64,000 nt of DNA from Streptomyces pseudovenezuelae (GCF_029892565.1 NZ_JARXVH010000004.1:434001-498000), one strand, 5' to 3'. Shown: positions 1 through 8,793, counted from the first letter of the stretch. Notes: generated by a model not told the origin, from the sequence alone. Translations and numbers: made by a program.

Positions 1-415
1 CCTCGTCGGTGGAGATGTGCACGAAGGTCTTGATGCCGGCCCGGTGCGCCGCGTCGATCAGCGTGTGGGTGCCGACCACGTTGGTGCGTACGAACTCCGC
101 GCCGCCGTCGATGGATCGGTCCACGTGCGACTCGGCCGCGAAGTGCACGACCTGGTCGTGCTCGGCCATCAGCTTGCCGACCAGCTCGGGGTCGCAGATG
201 TCGCCCTGCACGAAGGCGAACCCCGGGTGCGCGCGCACCTCGTCGAGGTTGGCCGGGTTGCCGGCGTACGTCAGCTTGTCCAGCACGGTGACCGCGACAT
301 CGCCCGGGCCCTGGGGGCCGAGGACGGTGCGGACGTAGTGCGAGCCGATGAACCCGGCACCGCCGGTCACCAGGATGCGGGTGGGAGAGGAGGAGGGGGC
401 CGAAGGGACCGTCAT
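1..415 (-). CDS. rmlB: dTDP-glucose 4,6-dehydratase, N-terminal part
   Basis: Encodes the NAD-dependent short-chain dehydrogenase/reductase that converts dTDP-glucose to dTDP-4-keto-6-deoxyglucose in deoxysugar synthesis. Visible on the minus strand are the start (ATG at 415), the Rossmann motif VTGGAGFIGSHYVR near residue 13, an LDKLTYAGN stretch, AAESHVDRSI and STDE, all typical of RmlB. The C-terminal half lies beyond position 1. The ATG overlaps the TGA of rmlA (ATGA), so the two are translated together. The N-terminus carries a short Ser/Pro-rich leader before the Rossmann fold. Confidence 0.95.
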   Translation of the reverse strand, partial: MTVPSAPSSSPTRILVTGGAGFIGSHYVRTVLGPQGPGDVAVTVLDKLTYAGNPANLDEVRAHPGFAFVQGDICDPELVGKLMAEHDQVVHFAAESHVDRSIDGGAEFVRTNVVGTHTLIDAAHRAGIKTFVHISTDE

Positions 416-1479
416 GAAGAGATCTGCACCTTGCTGTGATCACCGAGCACGAGCCGGTGGGCCGACGGGTTGCGGGGCGCGGGCGTGACCTCGACGTCGC
501 GCCCGATGAGCGAGGCCTCCACGCGGCGCACGCCGGTCACCGACGAACCGCGCAGGACGATGGAGTACTCGATCTCGCTGTCCTCGATCCTGCAGTCCTC
601 GGAGACGGATGTGAAGGGGCCGATGTAGGCGTGGTTGACCACCGAGCCGGCGCCGATGATCGCGGGACCGACGATCCGGCTGCCGCTGACGGAGGCGCCC
701 GCCTCTATCCGTACCCGGCCGATGATCTCGCTCTCCTCGTCGACCGTGCCGTCGATCTGCGGCTGCACGGTCTCCAGGACGGACCGGTTGACCTCCAGCA
801 TGTCGGTGACGTTGCCGGTGTCCTTCCAGTACCCGGAGATCGTGGTGGAGCGGACGTCACGCTTGTCGTCGATCAGCCACTGGATGGCGTGCGTGATCTC
901 CAACTCGCCACGCCAGGAAGGCTCGATGGACCGCACGGCTTCATGCACGGCCGGAGTGAACAGATAGACACCGACGAGCGCCAGATCGCTCTTGGGCTCC
1001 TTCGGCTTCTCCTCCAGCCCCACCACCCGCCCGGCGGCGTCGAGTTCGGCGACACCGAAGGAGGTCGGGTTGGGAACCTTGGTCAACAGGATCTGCGCGT
1101 CGGGCCGTTCGGTACGGAACTCCTCCACCAGGCCCGTGATGCCGCCGACGATGAAGTTGTCACCGAGGTACATCACGAAGTCGTCGTCACCGAGGAAGTC
1201 CTGCGCGATGAGCACGGCGTGGGCCAGCCCGAGGGGCGCTTCCTGCGGAATGTAGGTGACCTCGATCCCGAACTGCGAGCCGTCACCGACGGCCTCCCGG
1301 ATCTCCTCCGCGGTGTCCCCGACGACGATCCCGACCTCTCTGATCCCCGCCTCGGCGATCGCCTCCAGTCCATAGAACAGCACAGGCTTGTTCGCCACCG
1401 GCACCAGCTGCTTGGCAGAGGTGTGGGTGATCGGACGGAGGCGGGTACCCGCTCCTCCGGAGAGCACGAGAGCCTTCAC
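412..1479 (-). CDS. rmlA: Glucose-1-phosphate thymidylyltransferase, long form
   Basis: Makes dTDP-glucose from dTTP and glucose-1-phosphate, the first step of deoxysugar synthesis. The 355-residue protein begins with the nucleotidyltransferase signature LSGGAGTRLRPITHTSAKQL and has a C-terminal left-handed beta-helix region (SRIVGPAIIGAGSVV, SEIEYSIVLRGSS). At ~355 residues it is the long type seen with StrD-like enzymes of antibiotic or glycan clusters, not the ~290-residue RmlA of O-antigen clusters. The start is GTG at 1479 with GGGGAT upstream. It is coupled to rmlB by an ATGA overlap. Whether the sugar goes to cell-wall glycan or a natural product cannot be told from here. Confidence 0.93.
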   Translation of the reverse strand: MKALVLSGGAGTRLRPITHTSAKQLVPVANKPVLFYGLEAIAEAGIREVGIVVGDTAEEIREAVGDGSQFGIEVTYIPQEAPLGLAHAVLIAQDFLGDDDFVMYLGDNFIVGGITGLVEEFRTERPDAQILLTKVPNPTSFGVAELDAAGRVVGLEEKPKEPKSDLALVGVYLFTPAVHEAVRSIEPSWRGELEITHAIQWLIDDKRDVRSTTISGYWKDTGNVTDMLEVNRSVLETVQPQIDGTVDEESEIIGRVRIEAGASVSGSRIVGPAIIGAGSVVNHAYIGPFTSVSEDCRIEDSEIEYSIVLRGSSVTGVRRVEASLIGRDVEVTPAPRNPSAHRLVLGDHSKVQISS

Positions 1480-1667
1480 GTGATAAATCCCCGTTTGTCT
1501 GAATTAAGCATCAATCTCGGTCACATCATAGCCGCGCTACAAGAAGGTAGATTCACCGCTCGTTCACATGGTTGCCTGCCGAAGGATGGTTCGTGGTCGA
1601 GGTCACCAGAAATGCGGACTCAAAACACCGCCAACGCTGTATTGGGCGCCGTCATTCCTATTCGGCC
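1480..1667. other. Intergenic region upstream of rmlA
   Basis: No convincing gene. The strip is more AT-rich than its surroundings and contains TATGAT on the minus strand about 50 bases before the rmlA start, which would serve as a -10 box. No good -35 box is visible at the right distance, so the promoter is only a suggestion. Confidence 0.35.
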
Positions 1668-1925
1668 CTATGCGACGAGCAGCTCCGCCACCCGCCGGTA
1701 CCGCTCGGACTGTGCCCTGGCCAGCTCCCACAGAGCGGTCGGACCGCCCGTCCGGAGCCGCTCCTCCGCCTCTTCCTGACGGGCCGGCTCGAAGTCGCCG
1801 AGCCGCGTGAAGGAGCCGAGGCGCACCTCGGCCGACCAGACGCGCCCTGCTGGCGGGCGAAGCCGCTGATGGTGTCCAGCGCGAACCCCGGCCGGCGACG
1901 TCGGCGGCCCACCGTCCGCTGAAGC
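1668..1925 (-). pseudogene. Frameshifted remnant of an unknown gene
   Basis: The minus strand reads as protein-like sequence only if the frame changes: an upstream piece (GFALDTISGFARQQG) and a downstream piece in another frame (RVWSAEVRLGSFTRLGDFEP, then ALWELARAQSERYRRVAELL, ending in TAG at 1668-1670). The second piece has the amphipathic Arg/Glu/Ala/Leu composition of real coding DNA. No single frame spans both pieces and no start with a ribosome binding site is visible, so I call it a decayed 3' end. The family is not recognised. Confidence 0.4.
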
Positions 1926-1967
1926 GCCAAGGATGGACTGACGGGAGGAAACACCCGTCCTTCTCAG

Positions 1968-2375
1968 CTATTCGATCCTGGCACGTATGAGAGCGTCAGT
2001 GGCCCCGCGCAGGGCTGCCTTCAGCCTCTCTCGCCCGTCGCGCACCTGGTCGACCTTCTTGCCGGACGCCCGGTAGGCGGTTTCGAACGCGACCCATGCC
2101 TCGTAGGCCACAAGCAGCGCCTCGGAAGAGGCCCGGCTTCGTGCGAACTGTTGCCGAAAGCCCAAGGGCGGCTCGTGACTTCCCATCCACAGTTCGAGCC
2201 GGGCATGTTCAGCCATGTATCGCGCGGCAAGTTCGACCACGTCGTTGCCGACGATGTTGCTGCCGATCACCTGCACACCGAGATTGAGGGCGGGCGATGC
2301 CGTCGGCGCGCACAGCTGCTCGGGCACCTCGCTGGACGGCTGCGAACCCCTCAGCCACTCCCAGTCGCCTGTCAC
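1968..2375 (-). CDS. Hypothetical protein, 135 aa
   Basis: No family recognised. The start chosen is GTG at 2375, because GAAGGAGG sits five bases upstream; a second in-frame GTG at 2378 is too close to it. The protein starts MTGDWEWLRG and has a central hydrophobic stretch (LNLGVQVIGSNIVGNDVVEL). A charged helical C-terminal half follows (SEALLVAYEAWVAFETAYR, VRDGRERLKAALRGATDAL). No signal peptide or catalytic motif is seen. It lies between the 3' end of rne and a decayed gene, which suggests accessory DNA inserted beside rne. Confidence 0.55.
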   Translation of the reverse strand: MTGDWEWLRGSQPSSEVPEQLCAPTASPALNLGVQVIGSNIVGNDVVELAARYMAEHARLELWMGSHEPPLGFRQQFARSRASSEALLVAYEAWVAFETAYRASGKKVDQVRDGRERLKAALRGATDALIRARIE

Positions 2376-2454
2376 CACAACCTCCTTCGTCCCAGGCCCG
2401 TTTCCAGGAGCCGGCCTGCGATGTCCGCGTCCCCCGTCAGCGCTCAGCAAAGGC

Positions 2455-2488
2455 GACGGCCCGCCCGGTAGCAACCGGACGGGCCGTC
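2455..2488 (-). terminator. Hairpin terminator after rne
   Basis: A GC-rich inverted repeat (GACGGCCCG...CGGGCCGTC, extended by CCGG/CCGG around a TAGCA-containing loop) begins 23 bases past the rne stop codon. There is no long U tract, as is usual in Streptomyces. It is well placed to end rne transcription. Confidence 0.7.
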
Positions 2489-2511
2489 AACCTCGTTGCG
2501 GAGTAAGCGCG

Positions 2512-5500
2512 TCAGTCCTCCGTAGAGACCGACACACCCGACGGGGACTGCTCCGCCGCCACCGTCTTCTTCGACGCGGACTTCTTGGCGGTGGCCGCCT
2601 TGGCCGCCTTCTTGACCGTCGCCTTCTTCGCGGCCGTCTTCTTGGCCGCGGTCTTCTTGGTGGCGGTCGCCTTGGCCGCGGCCTTCTTCGCCGTGGCCTT
2701 CTTGGCCGTCTTGCGGGCCGTCTTCTCGGCCGCCGGAGCCTCCGCGGACTCCTCGGCGGCGACCGGGGCCGGCGCCTCCGCCGACGGGACGACCATGACG
2801 GCCGCCTCCTCGGACGCGGTGGGCGCGGTGGCCTTGCGGACGGCGCGGCGGCGCGGGCGGGCCGGGGCAGCGGTCTCGACCGGCGCCTCGGGCTGCTCGG
2901 CCGCGGCGGGAGCCGCCTCCGGCTGCCGCTCGGGCGCCGTCTCGGTGACCGTCACCACGGAGGTCTCCGCTCCCGCGGGCGAACCGGCGGGCGCCGACAC
3001 CTTGCGGGTGGCGCGACGACGGGTACGTCCCTTGGGCGCGGCCTCGTCGGCTGCGGGGGCCTCGGCCGGAACGACCGGGTCCGCCACGGCGGCGGGCTCG
3101 GCGAGCGCCTCGGCGGCCGACTCCGACCGCACCGGACGCTGAGCGGCGGCCTCGGCCGTCACGGACTGCGCCGTCGGCACCTCGGCCGCGGGCTGCTCCG
3201 CCCGGTACTCGTCGGACCTGTGCTCGTCCGACCTGTTCTCCCGGCGGGGCGCACCCGCCGGGGCCGACGCGCGTCGGCCGGCGCGGCGCCGCGAACGGCC
3301 GCTGCGGACCGCGGCCTCCGCCTCGGCGACGCTGCTGTACAGCTCCTCGTCGGGCGTGAACGCGGGTCCGTCGAGCGCGATCGGCTCGGCCACCTCGGCG
3401 GCGACCTCGGCCTCGGTCTCCTCGTGCGTGTCCACGGTGCCCGCGGACTCGTGCTCGTGCGTGTGCCCGTCGCCGCCGCGCCCGCGCTTCTTGCGCTTGC
3501 CGCCGCCACCGGCGGAGCTCGGCTGCTCCATGTGCACGATGACACCGCGGCCGTTGCAGTGGACGCAGGTCTCGGAGAAGGACTCCAGCAGACCCTGGCC
3601 GACCCGCTTGCGGGTCATCTGTACGAGGCCCAGCGAGGTCACCTCGGCGACCTGGTGCTTCGTACGGTCCCGGCCCAGGCACTCCAGCAGGCGCCGCAGC
3701 ACCAGGTCCCGGTTGGACTCCAGGACCATGTCGATGAAGTCGATGACGATGATGCCGCCGAGGTCGCGCAGCCGCAGCTGGCGGACGATCTCCTCGGCCG
3801 CCTCCAGGTTGTTGCGCGTGACGGTCTCTTCGAGGTTGCCGCCCTGACCGGTGAACTTGCCGGTGTTGACGTCGACGACGACCATCGCCTCGGTCCGGTC
3901 GATCACCAGCGAACCGCCGCTGGGCAGCCAGACCTTGCGGTCCAGGGCCTTGGCGAGCTGCTCGTCGATCCGGTACGTGGCGAAGACGTCGACCTCGGAG
4001 GTCCACTTCGACAGCCGGTCGGCGAGGTCGGGGGCGACGTGCGAGACGTAGCCGTGGATGGTGTCCCACGCCTCGTCACCGCTGACGACGACCTTGGTGA
4101 AGTCCTCGTTGAAGATGTCGCGGACGACCCGGACGGTCATGTCCGGCTCGCCGTACAGGAGCGTCGGCGCGTTGGAGCTGCCGCCGTTCTTCGTCTTCTT
4201 CTGGATGTCCTCCCACTGACCCTGCAGCCGCTCGACATCGCGGCGCAGCTCGTCCTCGCTCGCGCCCTCGGCGGCGGTGCGCACGATGACGCCCGCGTCC
4301 TCGGGGACGATCTTCTTGAGGATGGTCTTCAGCCGGGCCCGCTCGGTGTCGGGCAGCTTGCGGCTGATGCCGGTCATGGAGCCCTCGGGGACGTACACGA
4401 GGTAGCGCCCGGGGAGGGAGACCTGGCTGGTGAGACGCGCGCCCTTGTGGCCGATCGGGTCCTTCGTCACCTGGACGAGCACGGACTGGCCGGACTTCAG
4501 GGCGGCCTCGATGCGGCGCGGCCCGTTGGCCATGCCCAGCGCCTCGAAGTTGACCTCACCGGCGTACAGGACGGCGTTGCGGCCCTTGCCGATGTCGATG
4601 AAGGCGGCCTCCATCGACGGCAGCACGTTCTGGACCTTGCCCAGGTAGACGTTGCCGACGTACGAGGTGGCCTGCTCCTTGTTGACGTAGTGCTCGACGA
4701 GCACGCCGTCCTCCAGGACGCCGATCTGCGTACGGTCGCCGTACTGGCGGACCACCATCACGCGCTCGACGGCCTCGCGGCGGGCCAGGAACTCGGCCTC
4801 GGTGATGATCGGGACGCGTCGGCGCCCCTGCTCACGGCCTTCGCGGCGGCGCTGCTTCTTGGCCTCCAGACGGGTCGAGCCCTTGATGGACTGCACCTCG
4901 TCGGACGGCTCGGACTGCTTGCGCGGCTCGCGCACCTTGACGACGGTGCGCTCCGGGTCGCCCTCGGTGGGCTCGATGTCCGTACCGCTGTCTCCGGCCC
5001 GGCGACGGCGCCGGCGACGACGACGGCTGCTGGAGCTGGAGCCACCGGACTCGCCGCCCTGCGCCTCGTCGTCGGACTCGTCGTCGTCCTCGTCGGTCTG
5101 CTCGTTGTCGTGCGCGGTGGCGGGCTCGTCGGACTCGTCCACGTCGTCCTCGCCACCGTTCTCGGCGGACTCGCCGCGACGACGGCGACGGCCGCCCCTG
5201 CGACGGCGCCGGCGCGAACCGGTGTCCTCGGAATCGTCGTCGTCGACGGCGTCCTCGGCCGACTCGTCGACCTCCTCCGGCTCGTCCTCGACGACGGGCT
5301 CGACGGTCCGCGTCACGGTCTCCTCGGCGACCGCGGCACCCCGGCCACGACGGCGGCGGCGCGGTGCGACGGGCGCTTCCTCGACGACTTCCTCGGCCTG
5401 CTCCTCGGGCTCGTCGACGTCCGTGGCCTCGGCAGCGGCCTGGGCCGCGGCACGCTCGGGCGTCTGGAACCTGGGCTCGGTGAACACGGGTGCCTGGAAC

Positions 5501-6600
5501 ACGGCGACCGCGGGTCGCGCGGGCCGGCGCGACGTCTCGTCCTCGCCCCCGGTCGCGTCGGCGACCGCCGCGGGCGCGGCGAACCCACCGGCGGCCTTAC
5601 GGGCGGACCGTCGACGGGCACGACGGGGGGCGCCGTCCTCGTCGGCGGAAGCGGAAGCGGGGGCTTCGGCGGCGGGCGCCTCGGCGGAAACGGTCTCGGT
5701 GTCACGCCCGTTCACGGGCGCGGCCGCGGTCTCCACCGGCTCGGCCACCTCGTCGGTGCGGCCTTCGGCAGGCTCACCTGCGGCCGCGGTCACCCGGCGG
5801 GTGGCGCGACGGCGGGTACGACGGGGAGCGGCGTCCTCGTCAGTGGAGGCGGAACCGGCGTCGGCCTCGGCGGAGGCGGCAGGCGCCTCGACAGTCGCGT
5901 CAGCTACGTCGGCCTCGGCAGCGGCGTCCACATTCGGCGCACCGGCGGGCGCGGAAGCCCGGCGCGAGGCGCGACGGCGGGGACGACCGGCGTCCGGGGC
6001 CTCTTCGGCCGCAACCTCGGCGGCAACGGGAGTCTCATCGGCGGCGGGCGCCGCCGCGGTCGTGGCCGGCACCACCGTCTCGGCCGTCTCGGCGGCCACC
6101 GGCGCACCGGCGGGCGCGGACACCCGGCGGGTGGCACGACGGCGGGTACGGCGCGGAGCGGCGTCCTCGTCGGAGTCCGCCTCGTCGGCGCTCTCGGGCG
6201 CGGCCACTGCAGGTGCCTCGGCCGTCTCGACGACGGTCGCGGGCACCACGGTCTCGGCCGCCTCGGCCGCCACCGGCGCACCGGCGGGCGCGGAGGCCCG
6301 ACGGGTCGCACGACGACGCGGACGAGCAGCGGGCGCGGCTTCCTCCACGGCGGCTTCCGCGACGGCAGCCTCGTCCGTGTCTTCGGTCTCCTCGGTCGCC
6401 GCTACCTCAAGGGTCTCGTCGACCTTCTCGTCGTCCTCGGCCGGTATGGCCGGCGCGACAACGTCTTCCGGAGCCTCGGCGGCACCGCCGACCGGCGGAC
6501 CTGCGGGTCGGGAAGCGGCACGGCGCCGACGACGCGGCGGCAGTGTGTCGCTGGGGGTGTTCTGTTCGGAACCCTCGGTGGGTTCGGTCGGTTCGAGCAT
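2512..6600 (-). CDS. rne: Ribonuclease E/G family endoribonuclease
   Basis: Single-strand endoribonuclease for mRNA decay and rRNA processing. The 1362-residue protein has a catalytic core flanked by long low-complexity arms. Residues ~1-590 are Ala/Glu/Arg-rich, with a repeated unit (RRTRRRATRRVSAPAGAPVA and variants) and acidic tracts. The S1 RNA-binding domain is at ~620-720 (QYGDRTQIGVLEDG, YLGKVQNVLPSMEAAFIDIG). The DNase I-like domain carries the metal-binding aspartates in VVVDVNTGKFTG (~910) and IIVIDFIDM (~955), and the zinc-link cysteines are in CVHCNGRG (~1013). The last ~70 residues are Lys/Ala repeats (AAKKTAAKK) like histone H1. The catalytic core is central rather than N-terminal, as known for Streptomyces RNase ES, whose arms scaffold partners such as PNPase. 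ATG at 6600 follows GGGAG at ten bases. Confidence 0.96.
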   Translation of the reverse strand: MLEPTEPTEGSEQNTPSDTLPPRRRRRAASRPAGPPVGGAAEAPEDVVAPAIPAEDDEKVDETLEVAATEETEDTDEAAVAEAAVEEAAPAARPRRRATRRASAPAGAPVAAEAAETVVPATVVETAEAPAVAAPESADEADSDEDAAPRRTRRRATRRVSAPAGAPVAAETAETVVPATTAAAPAADETPVAAEVAAEEAPDAGRPRRRASRRASAPAGAPNVDAAAEADVADATVEAPAASAEADAGSASTDEDAAPRRTRRRATRRVTAAAGEPAEGRTDEVAEPVETAAAPVNGRDTETVSAEAPAAEAPASASADEDGAPRRARRRSARKAAGGFAAPAAVADATGGEDETSRRPARPAVAVFQAPVFTEPRFQTPERAAAQAAAEATDVDEPEEQAEEVVEEAPVAPRRRRRGRGAAVAEETVTRTVEPVVEDEPEEVDESAEDAVDDDDSEDTGSRRRRRRGGRRRRRGESAENGGEDDVDESDEPATAHDNEQTDEDDDESDDEAQGGESGGSSSSSRRRRRRRRRAGDSGTDIEPTEGDPERTVVKVREPRKQSEPSDEVQSIKGSTRLEAKKQRRREGREQGRRRVPIITEAEFLARREAVERVMVVRQYGDRTQIGVLEDGVLVEHYVNKEQATSYVGNVYLGKVQNVLPSMEAAFIDIGKGRNAVLYAGEVNFEALGMANGPRRIEAALKSGQSVLVQVTKDPIGHKGARLTSQVSLPGRYLVYVPEGSMTGISRKLPDTERARLKTILKKIVPEDAGVIVRTAAEGASEDELRRDVERLQGQWEDIQKKTKNGGSSNAPTLLYGEPDMTVRVVRDIFNEDFTKVVVSGDEAWDTIHGYVSHVAPDLADRLSKWTSEVDVFATYRIDEQLAKALDRKVWLPSGGSLVIDRTEAMVVVDVNTGKFTGQGGNLEETVTRNNLEAAEEIVRQLRLRDLGGIIVIDFIDMVLESNRDLVLRRLLECLGRDRTKHQVAEVTSLGLVQMTRKRVGQGLLESFSETCVHCNGRGVIVHMEQPSSAGGGGKRKKRGRGGDGHTHEHESAGTVDTHEETEAEVAAEVAEPIALDGPAFTPDEELYSSVAEAEAAVRSGRSRRRAGRRASAPAGAPRRENRSDEHRSDEYRAEQPAAEVPTAQSVTAEAAAQRPVRSESAAEALAEPAAVADPVVPAEAPAADEAAPKGRTRRRATRKVSAPAGSPAGAETSVVTVTETAPERQPEAAPAAAEQPEAPVETAAPARPRRRAVRKATAPTASEEAAVMVVPSAEAPAPVAAEESAEAPAAEKTARKTAKKATAKKAAAKATATKKTAAKKTAAKKATVKKAAKAATAKKSASKKTVAAEQSPSGVSVSTED

Positions 6601-6756
6601 GCGGGCGTTTCTCCCGTCAGGCTCCCGGGCGCCGCACCTGGTCCGGTGTCGATGGCATCGACCACCGCTGACGTCCGCGGCTCGCGCGATGCGCGGTGCC
6701 GCCGTCCGGGGCGCGGGCGCCGCACGGGAACTCTCTAGTGTCCTGTCTCGCCGGTT

Positions 6757-6778
6757 CCGTACGCCATGTTGCGTACGG
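6757..6778. promoter_or_regulatory. Perfect inverted repeat upstream of rne
   Basis: CCGTACGC and GCGTACGG form an eight-base perfect dyad around a six-base spacer, about 160 bases upstream of the rne start in a 273-base gap. It could be an operator, a 5'-UTR stem used in RNase E autoregulation, or a weak terminator for the upstream gene. A TAGAGA hexamer lies between it and rne. Function is inferred from position only. Confidence 0.4.
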
Positions 6779-6873
6779 CCTGGCGAAAGTCTTGTGGTCA
6801 GTGCACTGCCCGACCCAGGTGGCTCCCGAGTACGAGGGCGGCGCTACGACGTCCGTCCTTCGCGGGACCTTCC

Positions 6874-7638
6874 TTACACCGGCGCCTTCGCGGTGGCAGC
6901 GGAATCGGCCGTGGTTACAGCCGTCGCAGCCTCGCGGTCGGGCGCGAGCGGGTCGGTCACCGTGCCGGTCTCTTCATCGAGCAGCCCCTGCGCCAGCCTG
7001 GTCACCGCTGCGGGGACCGGCGGCGCCAGGTCGGCCACGGCGCGGAGACCGGACAGGACGTCGTCGGGTCGTACGGCAGGCGTCACGTGCCGAACAACCA
7101 GCCGCAGTATCGCACAGGGCTGGTCCGTCGGCCTATCAGCCTGCGAAGTGTGCGTTTCCAAGTGTACGACCGCGGAGCGGGCGTCGAAGGTTCGAACACC
7201 GTTCTTGGTCATGCGCTGGACCTCGACGGCACCGGCGGCATTGAACGCAACGACGGCCCGCTCGACCTCCGCCGGATCCGCACCGTCCAGCCGCAGCTCC
7301 CACACGGAGGCCGTGAGCCGGTCCGCGAGCCCGGAGGTCCGGGCCTCGACCGCGTCCACGACATCGAGTCCGGTGGGCATCGACTCGTCCAGCAGCGCTC
7401 TCAGTTTCTCCGGATCGCGCGCGGCGGTGAGCGCGATCTCCAGGTACTCCGCCTCACTGCCCGTGCCGGTGGGTGCGGCATTGGCGTACGACACCTTCGG
7501 ATGCGGTGTGAACCCCGCCGAGTAGGCCATCGGCACCTCGGCACGGCGCAACGCACGCTCGAAGGCGCGCTGGAAGTCACGATGGCTGGTGAACCGGAGG
7601 CGGCCGCGCTTGGTGTAGCGCAGTCGGATGCGCTGCAC
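6874..7638 (-). CDS. TIGR03936 family radical-SAM-associated protein (DUF2344)
   Basis: A 254-residue protein with the family hallmark N-terminus (RYTKRGRLRFTSHRDFQRAF), the AYSAGFTPHPKVSY motif and the GSEAEYLEIAL segment. The family is the usual partner, sometimes the fused C-terminal domain, of TIGR03960 radical SAM proteins. Its biochemical role is unknown; an RNA-related role has been suggested. Here the TIGR03960 gene (22216-24186) is on the same strand but separated by the accessory block, so a normally close pair appears to have been split. It lies upstream of rne on the same strand. Confidence 0.88.
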   Translation of the reverse strand: MQRIRLRYTKRGRLRFTSHRDFQRAFERALRRAEVPMAYSAGFTPHPKVSYANAAPTGTGSEAEYLEIALTAARDPEKLRALLDESMPTGLDVVDAVEARTSGLADRLTASVWELRLDGADPAEVERAVVAFNAAGAVEVQRMTKNGVRTFDARSAVVHLETHTSQADRPTDQPCAILRLVVRHVTPAVRPDDVLSGLRAVADLAPPVPAAVTRLAQGLLDEETGTVTDPLAPDREAATAVTTADSAATAKAPV

Positions 7639-7686
7639 CGCAGGTGCGGGCGGTGGGCCTTCGGGCTGTCGCTTGCCCAGTGTCGT

Positions 7687-8736
7687 TCAGTCCTTCGTGA
7701 GTGCGGTCGTACTGCTACCTAGAGTACGTGTCTCGGGCCCCGACGGTTCCCGACGGCCGACCGCCTCGACGGGCGCGGGCTCTCCGAAGAGCATCCGCCG
7801 GAAGTCGGCCCGCGCCTGCCGCACGGACTCGCGGGCGGCGGCCAGCGCCTCCCTGCCGGCCCGCCCCACCGTGCGCGCGACCTCGGCGACGGGCCGCACC
7901 ACGGCGTCCCGGACGACGTGCCCGACCGGCGTCAGCACCGTCCGGTACACCCACCGCACGGGCTCGACGAAGATCCACCGGAAGAGGGTGCCAAGGAACC
8001 GTCCGACGGCGAGCGAGATCCGGGACGCGACCCGCCACGCGTGCCCGACCGCGTCCGCCACCTCGCGCCCGACGACGGCGAGCGCCCGCCCTACGGGCAC
8101 GAACACCCACCGCCACAACGCCAGCGCGGGCAGAACGAGCAGCACGCGCGCGATCCAGTACAGCCCGACGCCGATCCCGGACAGGCCGACGCCGATCCCG
8201 GTGACGATCGTGCTCGCGACCCACGCGAGCCCCTTGGCGCACCACACCACCGCCCGCCCCAACGGCGTGAGAACCCACACCACGCCATGGAGGACCCACA
8301 CCACGCCGTGCCCGAGAGGCGTGAGCACGCGTGCGTACACCCACACCAGTCCGTCCCCGAAGCTCCGCACGGCCCAGACCAGGCCATGCCCCACCGGCGT
8401 CAGCACCGACCGGTACAGCCACACCAGCGGCACGACGACCAGGACACCGAACAGCCACCCGAGCGCCTTCCCCAGAGGCACGACCCCGTACCGCCACAGC
8501 CCCACGAACGGCCAGACGAAGACGGCCCGCGCGAGCCACCCCAGGGCTCGCCCCACCGGCCGGAACACCGTGTCCGTCAGGAACCGCCAGGCGACCACGA
8601 GCGCGTCCCACACCATCCGCACCGGCACGATCAGCACGAGCGCGACGATCCGCACGGGCAGGCGTATCGCCACGACGAGACACCCCTCGGGCGTCTGCCG
8701 GGCGGGCCGGTCGGCGGGAGATTTCTCCAGGTCCAT
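7687..8736 (-). CDS. Repeat-rich multi-pass membrane protein, 349 aa
   Basis: No named family. It contains many hydrophobic segments (LPVRIVALVLIVPVRMVWDAL, WLFGVLVVVPLVWLY) and a recurring short module of the form R/VLTPVGHGLVWAV, VLTPLGHGVVWVL and VLTPVGHVVRDAV, with Trp-Val-Tyr/Leu spacing like amphipathic re-entrant helices. The last ~80 residues are soluble and Arg/Ala-rich (GRAGREALAAARESVRQAR). It ends 48 bases before the TIGR03936 gene on the same strand, so co-transcription is likely. The internal repeats suggest growth by duplication of a ~25-residue unit. Confidence 0.75.
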   Translation of the reverse strand: MDLEKSPADRPARQTPEGCLVVAIRLPVRIVALVLIVPVRMVWDALVVAWRFLTDTVFRPVGRALGWLARAVFVWPFVGLWRYGVVPLGKALGWLFGVLVVVPLVWLYRSVLTPVGHGLVWAVRSFGDGLVWVYARVLTPLGHGVVWVLHGVVWVLTPLGRAVVWCAKGLAWVASTIVTGIGVGLSGIGVGLYWIARVLLVLPALALWRWVFVPVGRALAVVGREVADAVGHAWRVASRISLAVGRFLGTLFRWIFVEPVRWVYRTVLTPVGHVVRDAVVRPVAEVARTVGRAGREALAAARESVRQARADFRRMLFGEPAPVEAVGRREPSGPETRTLGSSTTALTKD

Positions 8737-8793
8737 ACCGACGTAGACGCACTGGCCCCTATTACGGATGCGCGCGTCGGCCGGTCCGGCTGC

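Noticed and set aside
436..1779. A 447-codon plus-strand frame opposite rmlA
   Set aside because: Shadow of rmlA; His/Asp/Gly-rich without any recognisable fold, and it runs across the rmlA start region.
2215..6738. A 1507-codon open frame on the plus strand opposite rne
   Set aside because: It is the mirror of rne's GC-rich codons. Its Gly/Arg/Leu composition has no domain, and rne on the other strand has clear catalytic motifs.
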